DNA from: Bryobacterales bacterium
GTDB lineage: Bacteria; Acidobacteriota; Terriglobia; Bryobacterales; Bryobacteraceae
DNA: 10,497 nucleotides
Direction of reading: 5' to 3'
NCBI GenBank assembly: GCA_003132865.1
Contig: PKYZ01000139.1
Location: 1 to 10,497 of the forward strand
Shown: positions 1-5,336 of the stretch, in pieces
Position numbering within the stretch: the first letter of the stretch is position 1
Layout of the letters: every line of letters begins with the position of its first letter
Position numbers and translations under genes: made by a program
Notes under the pieces: model-generated
The model's database searches: none
What the model was told of the DNA's origin: nothing
What the model saw: the letters and a program-made list of their open reading frames with translations, nothing else

Positions 1-23
1 TCGAGTGGGTTCCGGCGCGCTGA

Positions 24-84
24 ATGTGGCGCACGCTCTCAGTGCGGCAGACCTCCAGGTCTGCGCGGGTCCTCCAGGACCCGC
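24..84. repeat. Intergenic palindromic repeat cluster
   Basis: Three elements sit side by side. ATGTGGCGCACGC (24-36) recurs exactly at 10472-10484. GCAGACCTCCAGGTCTGC (47-64) is a perfect inverted repeat with 8-base arms around CC and recurs exactly at 2959-2976. GCGGGTCCTCCAGGACCCGC (65-84) is a perfect inverted repeat with 9-base arms around CC. The last two share the core CCTCCAGG but have different arms, so they look like members of one family of REP-like elements. All copies lie outside genes. They could form hairpins in RNA and act as terminators or mRNA stabilisers; the role is inferred. Confidence 0.75.
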
Positions 85-98
85 TCTGGAGATCGGCA

Positions 99-497
99 AT
101 GTTTCAGAAAGAGCCAAACAAATTATGAAGGAAGTTCCAATTAGTTCGCGTTGTTCCCCAAAGCGAACAGTTCAGGGCTGCTTCTGAACAACAGAGCCTT
201 GCAAGTGAAAAACTCAAACAGTCGAGCGATAACGTTGTGGGAAAGCTATCAGCCGGGCGCTTCACGGCCAAGGAGTTTCAAGTTTTTCTCGATGAGAATT
301 TGGCGGGACTCCTAGGGGCAGTCACGGAGTTCATGGAAAAGACGAACGCCTTGAGGAGCGCTTGGGAAGATGGGCTAGTCCTTTTTACGGATGCGCTAGA
401 GAGCCAAGCGAAAGCCAATGAGAAACTCCAGAAACAGATTGACCTCCTTCGGATCGAGAAAAGCCTCCAATCCCTTCAGGCCAAGAATGAAAGGTGA
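99..497 (+). pseudogene. Coiled-coil protein with an early in-frame stop (likely nonsense mutation)
   Basis: An ATG at 99 preceded by GGAG (88-91) opens a frame that meets TGA at 126-128 after nine codons and then stays open to the stop at 495-497. The part after TGA reads as one continuous charged, Gln/Glu/Lys-rich protein (EQFRAASEQQSLASEKLKQ..., then KANEKLQKQIDLLRIEKSLQ at the C-terminus) typical of a coiled coil. The first start after the stop is GTG 237, giving 86 residues, but the coding character clearly begins about 35 codons earlier, so the full gene was probably about 132 codons. The stop overlaps the ATG (487) of the next gene by 11 bases, indicating translational coupling. I do not recognise the family. 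A short protein starting at GTG 237 remains possible. Confidence 0.55.
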
Positions 498-1361
498 ATC
501 AAAACTGAGCGACACGTGGAAGGCTCGGGAGAACTACTGGAATCTATACGCCCGAGCGTTTGCGCAGTCCTTGGGAGCCAATAGCTTGCTCTCCAGCTTC
601 GTTACGAACCCGAACGTTACGGGCGCCTATGCAGAGGCATGGATAAGGTCGATGGTCAGAAATATGCTCGGCCATCGTTTTCAGAATATCTACCGGAGCG
701 GTGATTCGGTCTTGTGACAATATTCCGAGTCGAGGATTGTCCAAGGTCTCTCAATGTGACCTGATCGTGTGGGACCCCTCCGAATTGCCAGCGATCTTCG
801 AATGCTCGGAGTTTGCCCTAGTCCCCCTGTTTGCCACCAGAGCAGTCATTGAGGTAAAGCGGACGGGTAATAAAGCAGAGAGAGAAGAGCTCGCTGAGCA
901 ACTGAAGAAGCGCCAGAACCTCCTGCCAATTCCCCAAAATGGATTTCATTCTGGGGGGCATCGTCAACGACAACGACGACCCGCAGCCGCTGTTCAACAA
1001 CGAGCGCAGGCCGAACCCAAACTGGTTAGAGGAGCACTGGCTACATAGCGCCGGAGCGGCGCCTGTTACAAGAATACTCTGCAACAACAAGCCTGACACG
1101 AGCGGCATCATGGCGTTCATCTACTTCCTCGCACAAGTGGCCGACCACAAGAGATGGCTGGCCGCGCCAGTTACTACAGCAGAGCGTCCTTTACGTTCGG
1201 CTATCCGCGAGACTGGCGGGTCCGCAAATCTCAGGTTTGCCCTGCCCCGGGGTTCCGTTTCGTTGATCCCCGATACCCCCTGGCCATCCAGATCAGCTAC
1301 TGCCGCGCCTTGCGTTTCGCCGAAAGCGCGGCCTGCATTGCTGCGCGCAAAGTATCGTTGA
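487..1361 (+). pseudogene. DUF6602-like (PD-(D/E)XK-like) protein, broken by two +1 frameshifts
   Basis: Three frames join into one protein. Frame 1 from ATG 487 gives MKGESKLSDTWKARENYW... to LGHRF. Removing one T from TTTT (678-681) continues as RISTGAVIRSCDNIPSRGLS then QCDLIVWDPS and AVIEVKRT. Removing one base from CCCC/AAAA (932-939) continues as MDFILGGIVNDNDD... PVTRILCNNKPDTSGIMAF, IYFLAQVAD (to about 1150). The order of an N-terminal helical part, S-x-Q-x-D-hydrophobic, then E-V-K matches my memory of DUF6602 proteins and of the PD-(D/E)XK nuclease fold (joined-protein residues D91, E122, K124). Family assignment is from pattern memory, and nuclease activity is inference. The true 3' end is unclear; the last frame runs to 1361 but resemblance fades after about 1150 and the end overlaps brnA on the other strand. 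Translationally coupled to the upstream coiled-coil gene. Confidence 0.6.
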
Positions 1362-1614
1362 TGCGCGTCTGGTAACCCGCCCCTTGGCTCCTATAGAACG
1401 CCAGCACGTCCTTGTCCAGACGGATCGACACGATCTCCTTGACGGGCTTGTAGAACCTGCCCCGCACCGCACGCTTGAACCATTCATCGGTCAATTCGGG
1501 AATGTCGGAGAAGTCGATATCTTCATCCTTGATTTCGGCGATCCGTTTCAGGTTTTCCTTCTGCCGGCGCGTAAGCGGGTCGCCAGGCTTGCGCTCATAA
1601 CGGACGATGGCCAT
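1297..1614 (-). CDS. brnA: BrnA-family antitoxin
   Basis: 105-residue antitoxin that should neutralise the adjacent BrnT RNase toxin and repress the shared promoter. The sequence has the typical BrnA layout: a basic N-terminus (MAIVRYERKPGDPLTRRQKE), the acidic segment DEDIDFSDIPELTDEW (30-45) and the C-terminal ribbon-helix-helix-like DNA-binding part VKEIVSIRLDKDVLAFYRSQ followed by GYQTRINDTLRAAM (58-93). Start ATG 1614 was chosen over an upstream in-frame start at 1701 because MAIVRY is the usual N-terminus and because it then overlaps the end of brnT by 20 bases, the expected toxin-then-antitoxin coupling. A diverged copy of its first 29 codons lies at 4018-4104. Family call is firm; activity is inferred. 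Confidence 0.9.
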   Translation of the reverse strand: MAIVRYERKPGDPLTRRQKENLKRIAEIKDEDIDFSDIPELTDEWFKRAVRGRFYKPVKEIVSIRLDKDVLAFYRSQGAGYQTRINDTLRAAMQAALSAKRKARQ

Positions 1615-1891
1615 GATAGTAACGATTCCTTTCCGTGCGGTTCGCTTTTCGAGCTGAGACGATCCGGACGACATCTTCCTCGATCCACGTATGGCAGACA
1701 AGCAGAAGTTCGTTCACCAGACCGATGGTCTGCCAGCGCTCCTCGCCGTTCACGAAGCGATCCTGCTCGCTGCGGTGGTTCGGATCGTCGAACACCAGCG
1801 CTGCGACTTCGAAGTCCACGCCGTGTTTGCGGCGGTTTTGGTGGCTCTTGGCTTCATCCCATTCGAAGCGCACTTGTACATACAATAGCAT
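1595..1891 (-). CDS. brnT: BrnT-family toxin (RelE-fold ribonuclease)
   Basis: 98-residue type II toxin; characterised BrnT is a RelE-like RNase that lowers translation, held inactive by BrnA. Family hallmarks are visible: VRFEWDEAKSHQNRRKHGVD near the N-terminus, FEVAALVFDDP, ERWQTIG, VCHTW, and the C-terminal RIVSARKANRTERNRYYHG. First gene of a two-gene minus-strand operon, its end overlapping brnA by 20 bases. The start is uncertain: ATG 1891 gives MLLYVQVRFEWDE, while GTG 1873 gives the more usual MRFEWDE and would leave the palindrome TTGTACATACAA (1874-1885) as untranslated leader or operator. No clear ribosome binding site supports either start. No frame damage is seen. Confidence 0.9.
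   Translation of the reverse strand: MLLYVQVRFEWDEAKSHQNRRKHGVDFEVAALVFDDPNHRSEQDRFVNGEERWQTIGLVNELLLVCHTWIEEDVVRIVSARKANRTERNRYYHGHRPL
1874..1885. promoter_or_regulatory. Possible BrnA operator at the brnT start
   Basis: TTGTACATACAA is a perfect inverted repeat with 5-base arms around CA, immediately in front of the alternative brnT start GTG 1873. On the minus strand it is preceded by TATGCT (1892-1887), a possible -10 box. BrnA is known to repress its own operon, so a palindrome here is expected. It is short and could be chance; no -35 box was identified. Confidence 0.3.
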
Positions 1892-1980
1892 AGATACAGG
1901 CGCGGTGGGGCATCGCCGGACGTGCCCCCTGAACGTGCCTGGGCGTTCCCCGATCCGCTCGTTGTGCCCGACCCGGCCGC

Positions 1981-2946
1981 ATGCTGCACCTGCTCGACCT
2001 GGTGGGGCAGGTGGCCAGCAGCCGCTCCACCATCCTGATCACCGGCGAAACCGGCACCGGCAAGGAGCTGATCGCCAAAGCCATCCACACCAATTCGCCG
2101 CGGTCGGAGCGCCTGTTCGTGCCCGTGAACAGCGGCTCGCTGCCCGCCGACCTGCTGGAATCCACGCTGTTCGGCCATGTGAAGGGCGCCTTCACCAGCG
2201 CCATCCACACTAAGAAGGGCTATTTCGAGGTGGCCGACCGCGGCACCATCTTCTTCGACGAGATCGGCACCATCGCGCCGGACATGCAGGCCAAGCTGCT
2301 GCGCGTCATCCAGGAGAAGGAATTCATCCCGCTGGGCGCCACCGATCCTGTGCGCGTGGACGTGCGCATCCTGGCCGCCACCAACGACGATCTGAAGAAG
2401 CGCGTGGACGAGGGCACTTTCCGCGAGGATCTGTATTACCGGCTCAACGTGATCAACATCGTGCTGCCGCCGTTGCGCGAGCGCAAGGAAGACATCCCCG
2501 CGCTGGTCAGCCACTTCTTCACCAAGTATTGCCGCGAGAACGAAAAGTTCCTGGACCCGCAGGCCAATTCGGTCCGCAGTTTCCAGCCGGAAGTGATGCA
2601 GATCCTGATGGAGCACAACTGGCCCGGCAACGTGCGCGAGCTGGAGAATGCGGTGGAGCGCGCCGTGGTGCTGGCCACCGACCCGGCCGTGCCCCTGGAC
2701 GTGCTCCCCGATCACCTGTTGCAATCGAGCGGCATCCGCCTGCGCCGCGGAGAAGGCGGCGCGCTGCCGGCCGACGCGTCGCTGTTCGAGATCGTGGCGG
2801 ACTTCGAGCGGCGCATCATCACGGAGCGGCTGGAGCAGCATAATGGCAGCCAGACCGAGGCCGCTGCCGCTTTGCACGTGCCGCTCTCCACGCTGAATCA
2901 GAAGATTAAGCGGTTGGATATTAAGATTCCGAAGAAGTCGGAGTAA
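1981..2946 (+). CDS. Sigma-54-dependent activator, N-terminally truncated (AAA+ and Fis HTH)
   Basis: 321-residue bacterial enhancer-binding protein. Visible: Walker A GETGTGKE (22-29), sigma-54 contact loop GAFTSA (69-74) in place of the usual GAFTGA, Walker B TIFFDEIG (89-96), sensor I ATND (133-136), arginine-finger region FREDLYYRL (147-155), sensor II WPGNVRELEN (214-223) and a Fis-type helix-turn-helix at about 289-313 (QTEAAAALHVPLSTLNQKIK). Such proteins normally carry a receiver, GAF, PAS or FHA domain first; here nothing precedes the AAA+ domain. ATG 1981 has no ribosome binding site. Another frame from about 1889 reads ...WAFPDPLVVPDPA and would join MLHLLDLV if two bases at 1979-1980 were removed or one added, so the gene probably once extended upstream and is a truncated remnant with an intact core. 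Part of the AAA+ domain is duplicated at 4913-5162. Targets are unknown. Confidence 0.8.
   Translation: MLHLLDLVGQVASSRSTILITGETGTGKELIAKAIHTNSPRSERLFVPVNSGSLPADLLESTLFGHVKGAFTSAIHTKKGYFEVADRGTIFFDEIGTIAPDMQAKLLRVIQEKEFIPLGATDPVRVDVRILAATNDDLKKRVDEGTFREDLYYRLNVINIVLPPLRERKEDIPALVSHFFTKYCRENEKFLDPQANSVRSFQPEVMQILMEHNWPGNVRELENAVERAVVLATDPAVPLDVLPDHLLQSSGIRLRRGEGGALPADASLFEIVADFERRIITERLEQHNGSQTEAAAALHVPLSTLNQKIKRLDIKIPKKSE
1989..2238 (+). repeat. Copy A of a 250-bp direct duplication (AAA+ domain start)
   Basis: Matches 4913-5162 base for base except at 2058 (C; G at 4982) and 2103 (G; C at 5027). Both differences are synonymous third positions (Thr ACC/ACG, Arg CGG/CGC). Identity stops sharply at both ends. 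Same strand as the second copy, 2,924 bp apart. Confidence 0.93.
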
Positions 2947-2958
2947 TCATCTTGTGAG

Positions 2959-2976
2959 GCAGACCTCCAGGTCTGC
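2959..2976. repeat. Palindromic repeat, second copy of the 47-64 element
   Basis: GCAGACCTCCAGGTCTGC, identical to 47-64, begins 13 bases after the sigma-54 activator stop codon. Perfect inverted repeat; as RNA a 7-base-pair stem with a TCCA loop. It could end or protect the activator transcript, but no T-run follows. Confidence 0.75.
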
Positions 2977-3250
2977 CCGCGCTCCCCGCAGGTTCAGGCC
3001 CGGCGTATGCTGGGAACGAGGGAGGTTTTCGAAGCATGCATCACGCATTTCTAAAGGCAGGTAGGATCGAGCGAGTCGAGTGCGATCTTAGAGACGTTGA
3101 AGGCAAGTTGGAGGAACAGCAGGCAATTCTGCTATTTCTCCGCTGATTCGCCTGAAGAATATCAACGCAAGCTGGCCAAAGATCCCAATAGCAAGTTCGA
3201 CTCGCAATGATGGTAGCCAAGTGGAGTTTCCGCCTATACAGGCTACGACA
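2977..3250 (+). other. Gene-poor stretch with a likely coding remnant (3055-3210)
   Basis: No complete gene is seen. The frame from 3055 to TGA 3208-3210 reads SSAILETLKASWRNSRQFCY then FSADSPEEYQRKLAKDPNSK, protein-like in composition but lacking an ATG or GTG start. A different frame gives a 36-residue ORF (ATG 3036 to TGA 3144-3146) with GGGAGG about 11 bases upstream of its start. Neither is recognised. The first looks like the 3' end of a decayed gene that preceded the Sel1 gene in the same direction. Confidence 0.35.
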
Positions 3251-3888
3251 ATGCGAAGTTTTTCGAAGGTGCTCTGTGGGCTCCTGTCCTTCGCGATAGG
3301 GTCCGCCGCTGCGGACCTTGCGGCAGGAGTAAGAGCCTATGACAACAAAGAGTTCGCGAAGGCGGCAGGTGAACTCATGCCGCTTGCCGAGGGCGGCGAC
3401 TCCACGGCACAGTACTACATCGGCTCCATGAACTCTTCGGGCAAGGGTTGCCGCAGGATTATAAGGCTGGAATCAAGTCGTAATTGGTACAGTGCCGCTG
3501 CAGAGCGTGGGCACGCTCATGCGGCCGCGATGTTCGGATGGCTCTTCGCTACCGGGCCGAACGTACCATGGCATTCGGAGGTGCCCACGGACCTGATGGC
3601 GGCGGCTACGATTGGCCGTAAAAGGGGGACGACCAGTTCGGCGAGCGGACGCTTGCCTCCCTTTATAGAGATGGCAGGGCGTTCCCGCAGATTTCGAGGA
3701 GGCAGCACGACTCTCACCTGTGGCTCAACCTCTGCGCGGCTCATTCGTCATCAGAACGGATCACACCGGCAGACTCCTGCCGAAACGCCTGAGAATCTCT
3801 CGAAGTACTGATGACGGCTGCCCAGATCGCCGAAGCTCAGAGCCTCGTTCGGAACTGGAAACCCCAGACACAGCAGGCCGCCCAGTGA
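3251..3888 (+). pseudogene. Sel1/TPR-like repeat secreted protein, multiply frameshifted
   Basis: ATG 3251 begins a signal peptide (MRSFSKVLCGLLSFAIGSAAA) followed by a Sel1-type start: AAGVRAYDNKEFAKAAGELM, PLAEGGDSTAQYYIGSMNSSG. Sel1 repeats then continue only by switching frame: LPQDYKAGIK (frame 1 after a lost G in 3445-3447), WYSAAAERGHAHAAAMFGW (frame 2), GDDQFGERTLASLYRDGRAF (frame 1, after TAA at 3619-3621), DFEEAARLS (frame 3), HLWLNLCAAHSSSERITPAD (frame 1), ENLSKY (frame 2) and finally MTAAQIAEAQSLVRNWKPQT to TGA 3886-3888 (frame 1), which is the usual Sel1 ending. The assembled length is about 210 residues. Sel1 proteins act as extracytoplasmic or signalling scaffolds. The gene cannot make its full product as written. 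Confidence 0.7.
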
Positions 3889-3984
3889 AGATTGGGAAGC
3901 GAGGAGTTCTTTGAGCGGTAGACGCGCCGCTTGTCTCACAAACAGTAAGTTTGGACCCTCCAGCAGTTTCCCGCACGTAATCCC

Positions 3985-4104
3985 CTAGGGACACAGGTTT
4001 AGCGTCACTACCGCGCTTTTGATTCGGGCGACTCCTTTCAGGGTTTCTTTCTGCCGGCGCGTGAGCGGGTCGCCGGGCTTTCGTTTATAGCGGACGATGG
4101 CCAT
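3985..4104 (-). pseudogene. brnA remnant (first 29 codons)
   Basis: From ATG 4104 on the minus strand it reads MAIVRYKRKPGDPLTRRQKE then TLKGVARIKS before losing all similarity and stopping at TAG (3987-3985). Over the first 29 codons 73 of 87 bases match brnA at 1614-1528. The acidic and ribbon-helix-helix parts are missing, so it cannot be a working antitoxin. It keeps the overlap with a brnT remnant. Confidence 0.75.
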
Positions 4105-4153
4105 GGTAATAGCGAGTCCTTTCCTTGCGGCTCGCTCGGGCCGCGACGATCCG
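4085..4153 (-). pseudogene. brnT remnant (C-terminal 22 codons)
   Basis: Minus-strand codons from 4153 read RIVAARASRKERTRYYHG, then HRPL and TAA (4087-4085). The intact BrnT ends RIVSARKANRTERNRYYHG HRPL, with a one-codon difference in length. Upstream similarity is lost at about 4154-4200, where the RelE/XRE pair begins. The overlap with the brnA remnant is the same as in the intact locus. Confidence 0.7.
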
Positions 4154-4200
4154 AAGACGATCGAACTATTCGGAAGATATCGGAATCGGCACGCAGGAAA

Positions 4201-4569
4201 TCACGCCAGATGATCCAGATCGATCCTAAGGGCTTCAGCCAGGTTTTTCAGCGTGGCGATCCCTCCCCTCTTGTGTCCGGCCTCAATACCGGCAATCATC
4301 GGCCGCGAAACTCCCGCCGCCTTCGCGAGGTTCTCCTGTGTCATTCCCCGATGCTCCCGCCACACCTTGACTGCACTTTCGCCGGCCAAGCGGCGCTCCA
4401 CAATCTCTAGCGGAATCAGCTCGTCTTCACCGCGCTCCAGCCGGCCCTTCGCAGCGTCATAAGCCTTCACGTCCGCCAGCATTTCCGCGGCTTCCATCAG
4501 TCTCTTCAGCCCGTCCATTGGCAGTATGGCGAACTCCTTGCCGCGCCGGACGACTTTTTCAATTCGCAT
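4201..4569 (-). CDS. XRE-family antitoxin of a RelE/ParE-type pair
   Basis: 122 residues. The N-terminal half (MRIEKVVRRGKEFAILPMDG, then LKRLMEAAEMLADVKAYDAA) resembles the toxin-binding part of such antitoxins. The C-terminal half holds a classic HTH_3/XRE domain: VKVWREHRGMTQENLAKAAG (68-87), then VSRPMIAGIEAGHKRGGIAT and LKNLAEALRIDLDHLA. It should neutralise the neighbouring toxin and repress the operon through the palindrome at 4828-4852. Start ATG 4569 was chosen over TTG 4572 because it shares one base with the toxin stop (TGATG), the usual coupling. It is the second gene, a HigBA-like order. Intact. Confidence 0.88.
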   Translation of the reverse strand: MRIEKVVRRGKEFAILPMDGLKRLMEAAEMLADVKAYDAAKGRLERGEDELIPLEIVERRLAGESAVKVWREHRGMTQENLAKAAGVSRPMIAGIEAGHKRGGIATLKNLAEALRIDLDHLA

Positions 4570-4823
4570 CAATAGATTCCTCCTCTCGGCCCTACTTCCA
4601 AAACCTGCATCACGCAGCGGTCGTCATGCAGATCGCAAATGACACGCCAATTCCCAATCCTGAGTTTGTATCCATCGCGGCCCCGCAATTTCCCCAGGTT
4701 GTTGTTCGGAGCGTAGGGGTCCGCCGCAACCTCTTTGATCTTGGCCACGATCCGCCTCTGCCAATTCACCGGGAGCTTGGCAAGGGCCTTATCGAACGAC
4801 TTCGTGGCGACCACGCTGTACAT
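4569..4823 (-). CDS. RelE/ParE-family toxin
   Basis: 84-residue RelE/ParE-fold toxin, normal length. Hallmarks: an N-terminal strand and two helices (MYSVVATKSFDKALAKLPVN, then WQRRIVAKIKEVAADP), LGKLRGRDGYKLRIGNWRVI (43-62, matching the family's L-x-G-x-x-G-x-Y-R-L-R-x-G-x-x-R pattern) and C-terminal VMQVLEVGPRGGIY. Family members are mostly ribosome-dependent mRNases or gyrase poisons; which applies here cannot be told. First gene of a two-gene minus-strand operon with the XRE antitoxin. It occupies the place that the body of brnT would hold beside the brnTA remnants. Confidence 0.88.
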   Translation of the reverse strand: MYSVVATKSFDKALAKLPVNWQRRIVAKIKEVAADPYAPNNNLGKLRGRDGYKLRIGNWRVICDLHDDRCVMQVLEVGPRGGIY

Positions 4824-4827
4824 GGGC

Positions 4828-4854
4828 TAATTGTTACCCACAGGAACAATTATA
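4828..4854 (-). promoter_or_regulatory. Promoter -10 box and palindromic operator of the relE/xre operon
   Basis: Five bases upstream of the toxin ATG lies TAATTGTT (4828-4835), 9 bases, AACAATTA (4845-4852), a perfect 8-base inverted repeat; the inner GTTaCC...GGAAC extends it with one bulged A. On the minus strand the distal arm runs into a perfect TATAAT (4854-4849), so a bound dimer would cover the -10 box. No good -35 box is seen at 16-18 bases. This fits repression by the XRE antitoxin, which is inferred. Confidence 0.65.
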
Positions 4855-4912
4855 CGCCACTCAACACACCGGCTTCCCACGATAGTGTGGTCATTGCGGG
4901 AGACGGGGCTTG

Positions 4913-5162
4913 CCTGCTCGACCTGGTGGGGCAGGTGGCCAGCAGCCGCTCCACCATCCTGATCACCGGCGAAACCGGCACGGGCAAGGAGCTGATCGCC
5001 AAAGCCATCCACACCAATTCGCCGCGCTCGGAGCGCCTGTTCGTGCCCGTGAACAGCGGCTCGCTGCCCGCCGACCTGCTGGAATCCACGCTGTTCGGCC
5101 ATGTGAAGGGCGCCTTCACCAGCGCCATCCACACTAAGAAGGGCTATTTCGAGGTGGCCGAC
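4913..5162 (+). pseudogene. Duplicated AAA+ fragment of the sigma-54 activator (copy B)
   Basis: Near-exact copy of 1989-2238 (248 of 250 identical). It encodes LLDLVGQVASSRSTILITGE (Walker A follows) through GAFTSAIHTKKGYFEVAD, then switches abruptly to unrelated sequence (CGPKEPMAPG...) and stops at 5277-5279. Walker B, sensors and the HTH are absent, so no activator can be made. The open frame extends upstream only across sequence antisense to the toxin genes and has no sensible start. No terminal inverted repeats or target-site duplication are visible, so the copying mechanism is unknown. Confidence 0.85.
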
Positions 5163-5275
5163 TGCGGACCCAAAGAGCCGATGGCTCCTGGGCAAACGCG
5201 GAGAATCTGGTTAAAGAAGATGATCCGCGATTGCGTCGGCCTTTGCCGTACGCGCGCTGATCGCGCAGCCGTGAA

Positions 5276-5305
5276 TTGACAGTGAACCGCCCAAGCCATC
5301 ATTTT
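5276..5305 (+). promoter_or_regulatory. Possible sigma-70 promoter of the amidohydrolase gene
   Basis: TTGACA (5276-5281) is a perfect -35 consensus, followed after 18 bases by CATTTT (5300-5305), a weak -10 candidate with three of six matches. A transcript would begin near 5312, about 25 bases before the ATG at 5337. The weak -10 box makes this tentative. Confidence 0.35.
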
Positions 5306-5336
5306 GAGCTAAGCTGATTTCGACGAGGAACAGCGC

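Noticed and set aside
5..187. 60-residue plus-strand ORF at the window start
   Set aside because: It runs through the palindromic repeats, has no ribosome binding site and no protein character; the real frame here is the coiled-coil one starting at 99.
1224..1240. GCAAA-TCTCAGG-TTTGC hairpin downstream of brnA as a terminator
   Set aside because: Only a 5-base stem, a 7-base loop and no T-run on the minus strand.
1750..2877. 375-residue minus-strand ORF opposite the sigma-54 activator
   Set aside because: Antisense shadow of a GC-rich gene: His/Arg/Gln-rich with no motifs, while the plus strand carries all AAA+ motifs.
4518..5279. 253-residue plus-strand ORF containing the AAA+ fragment
   Set aside because: Its first 130 residues are antisense to the RelE/XRE genes; only the 4913-5162 part is derived from a gene, so the apparent fusion is accidental.
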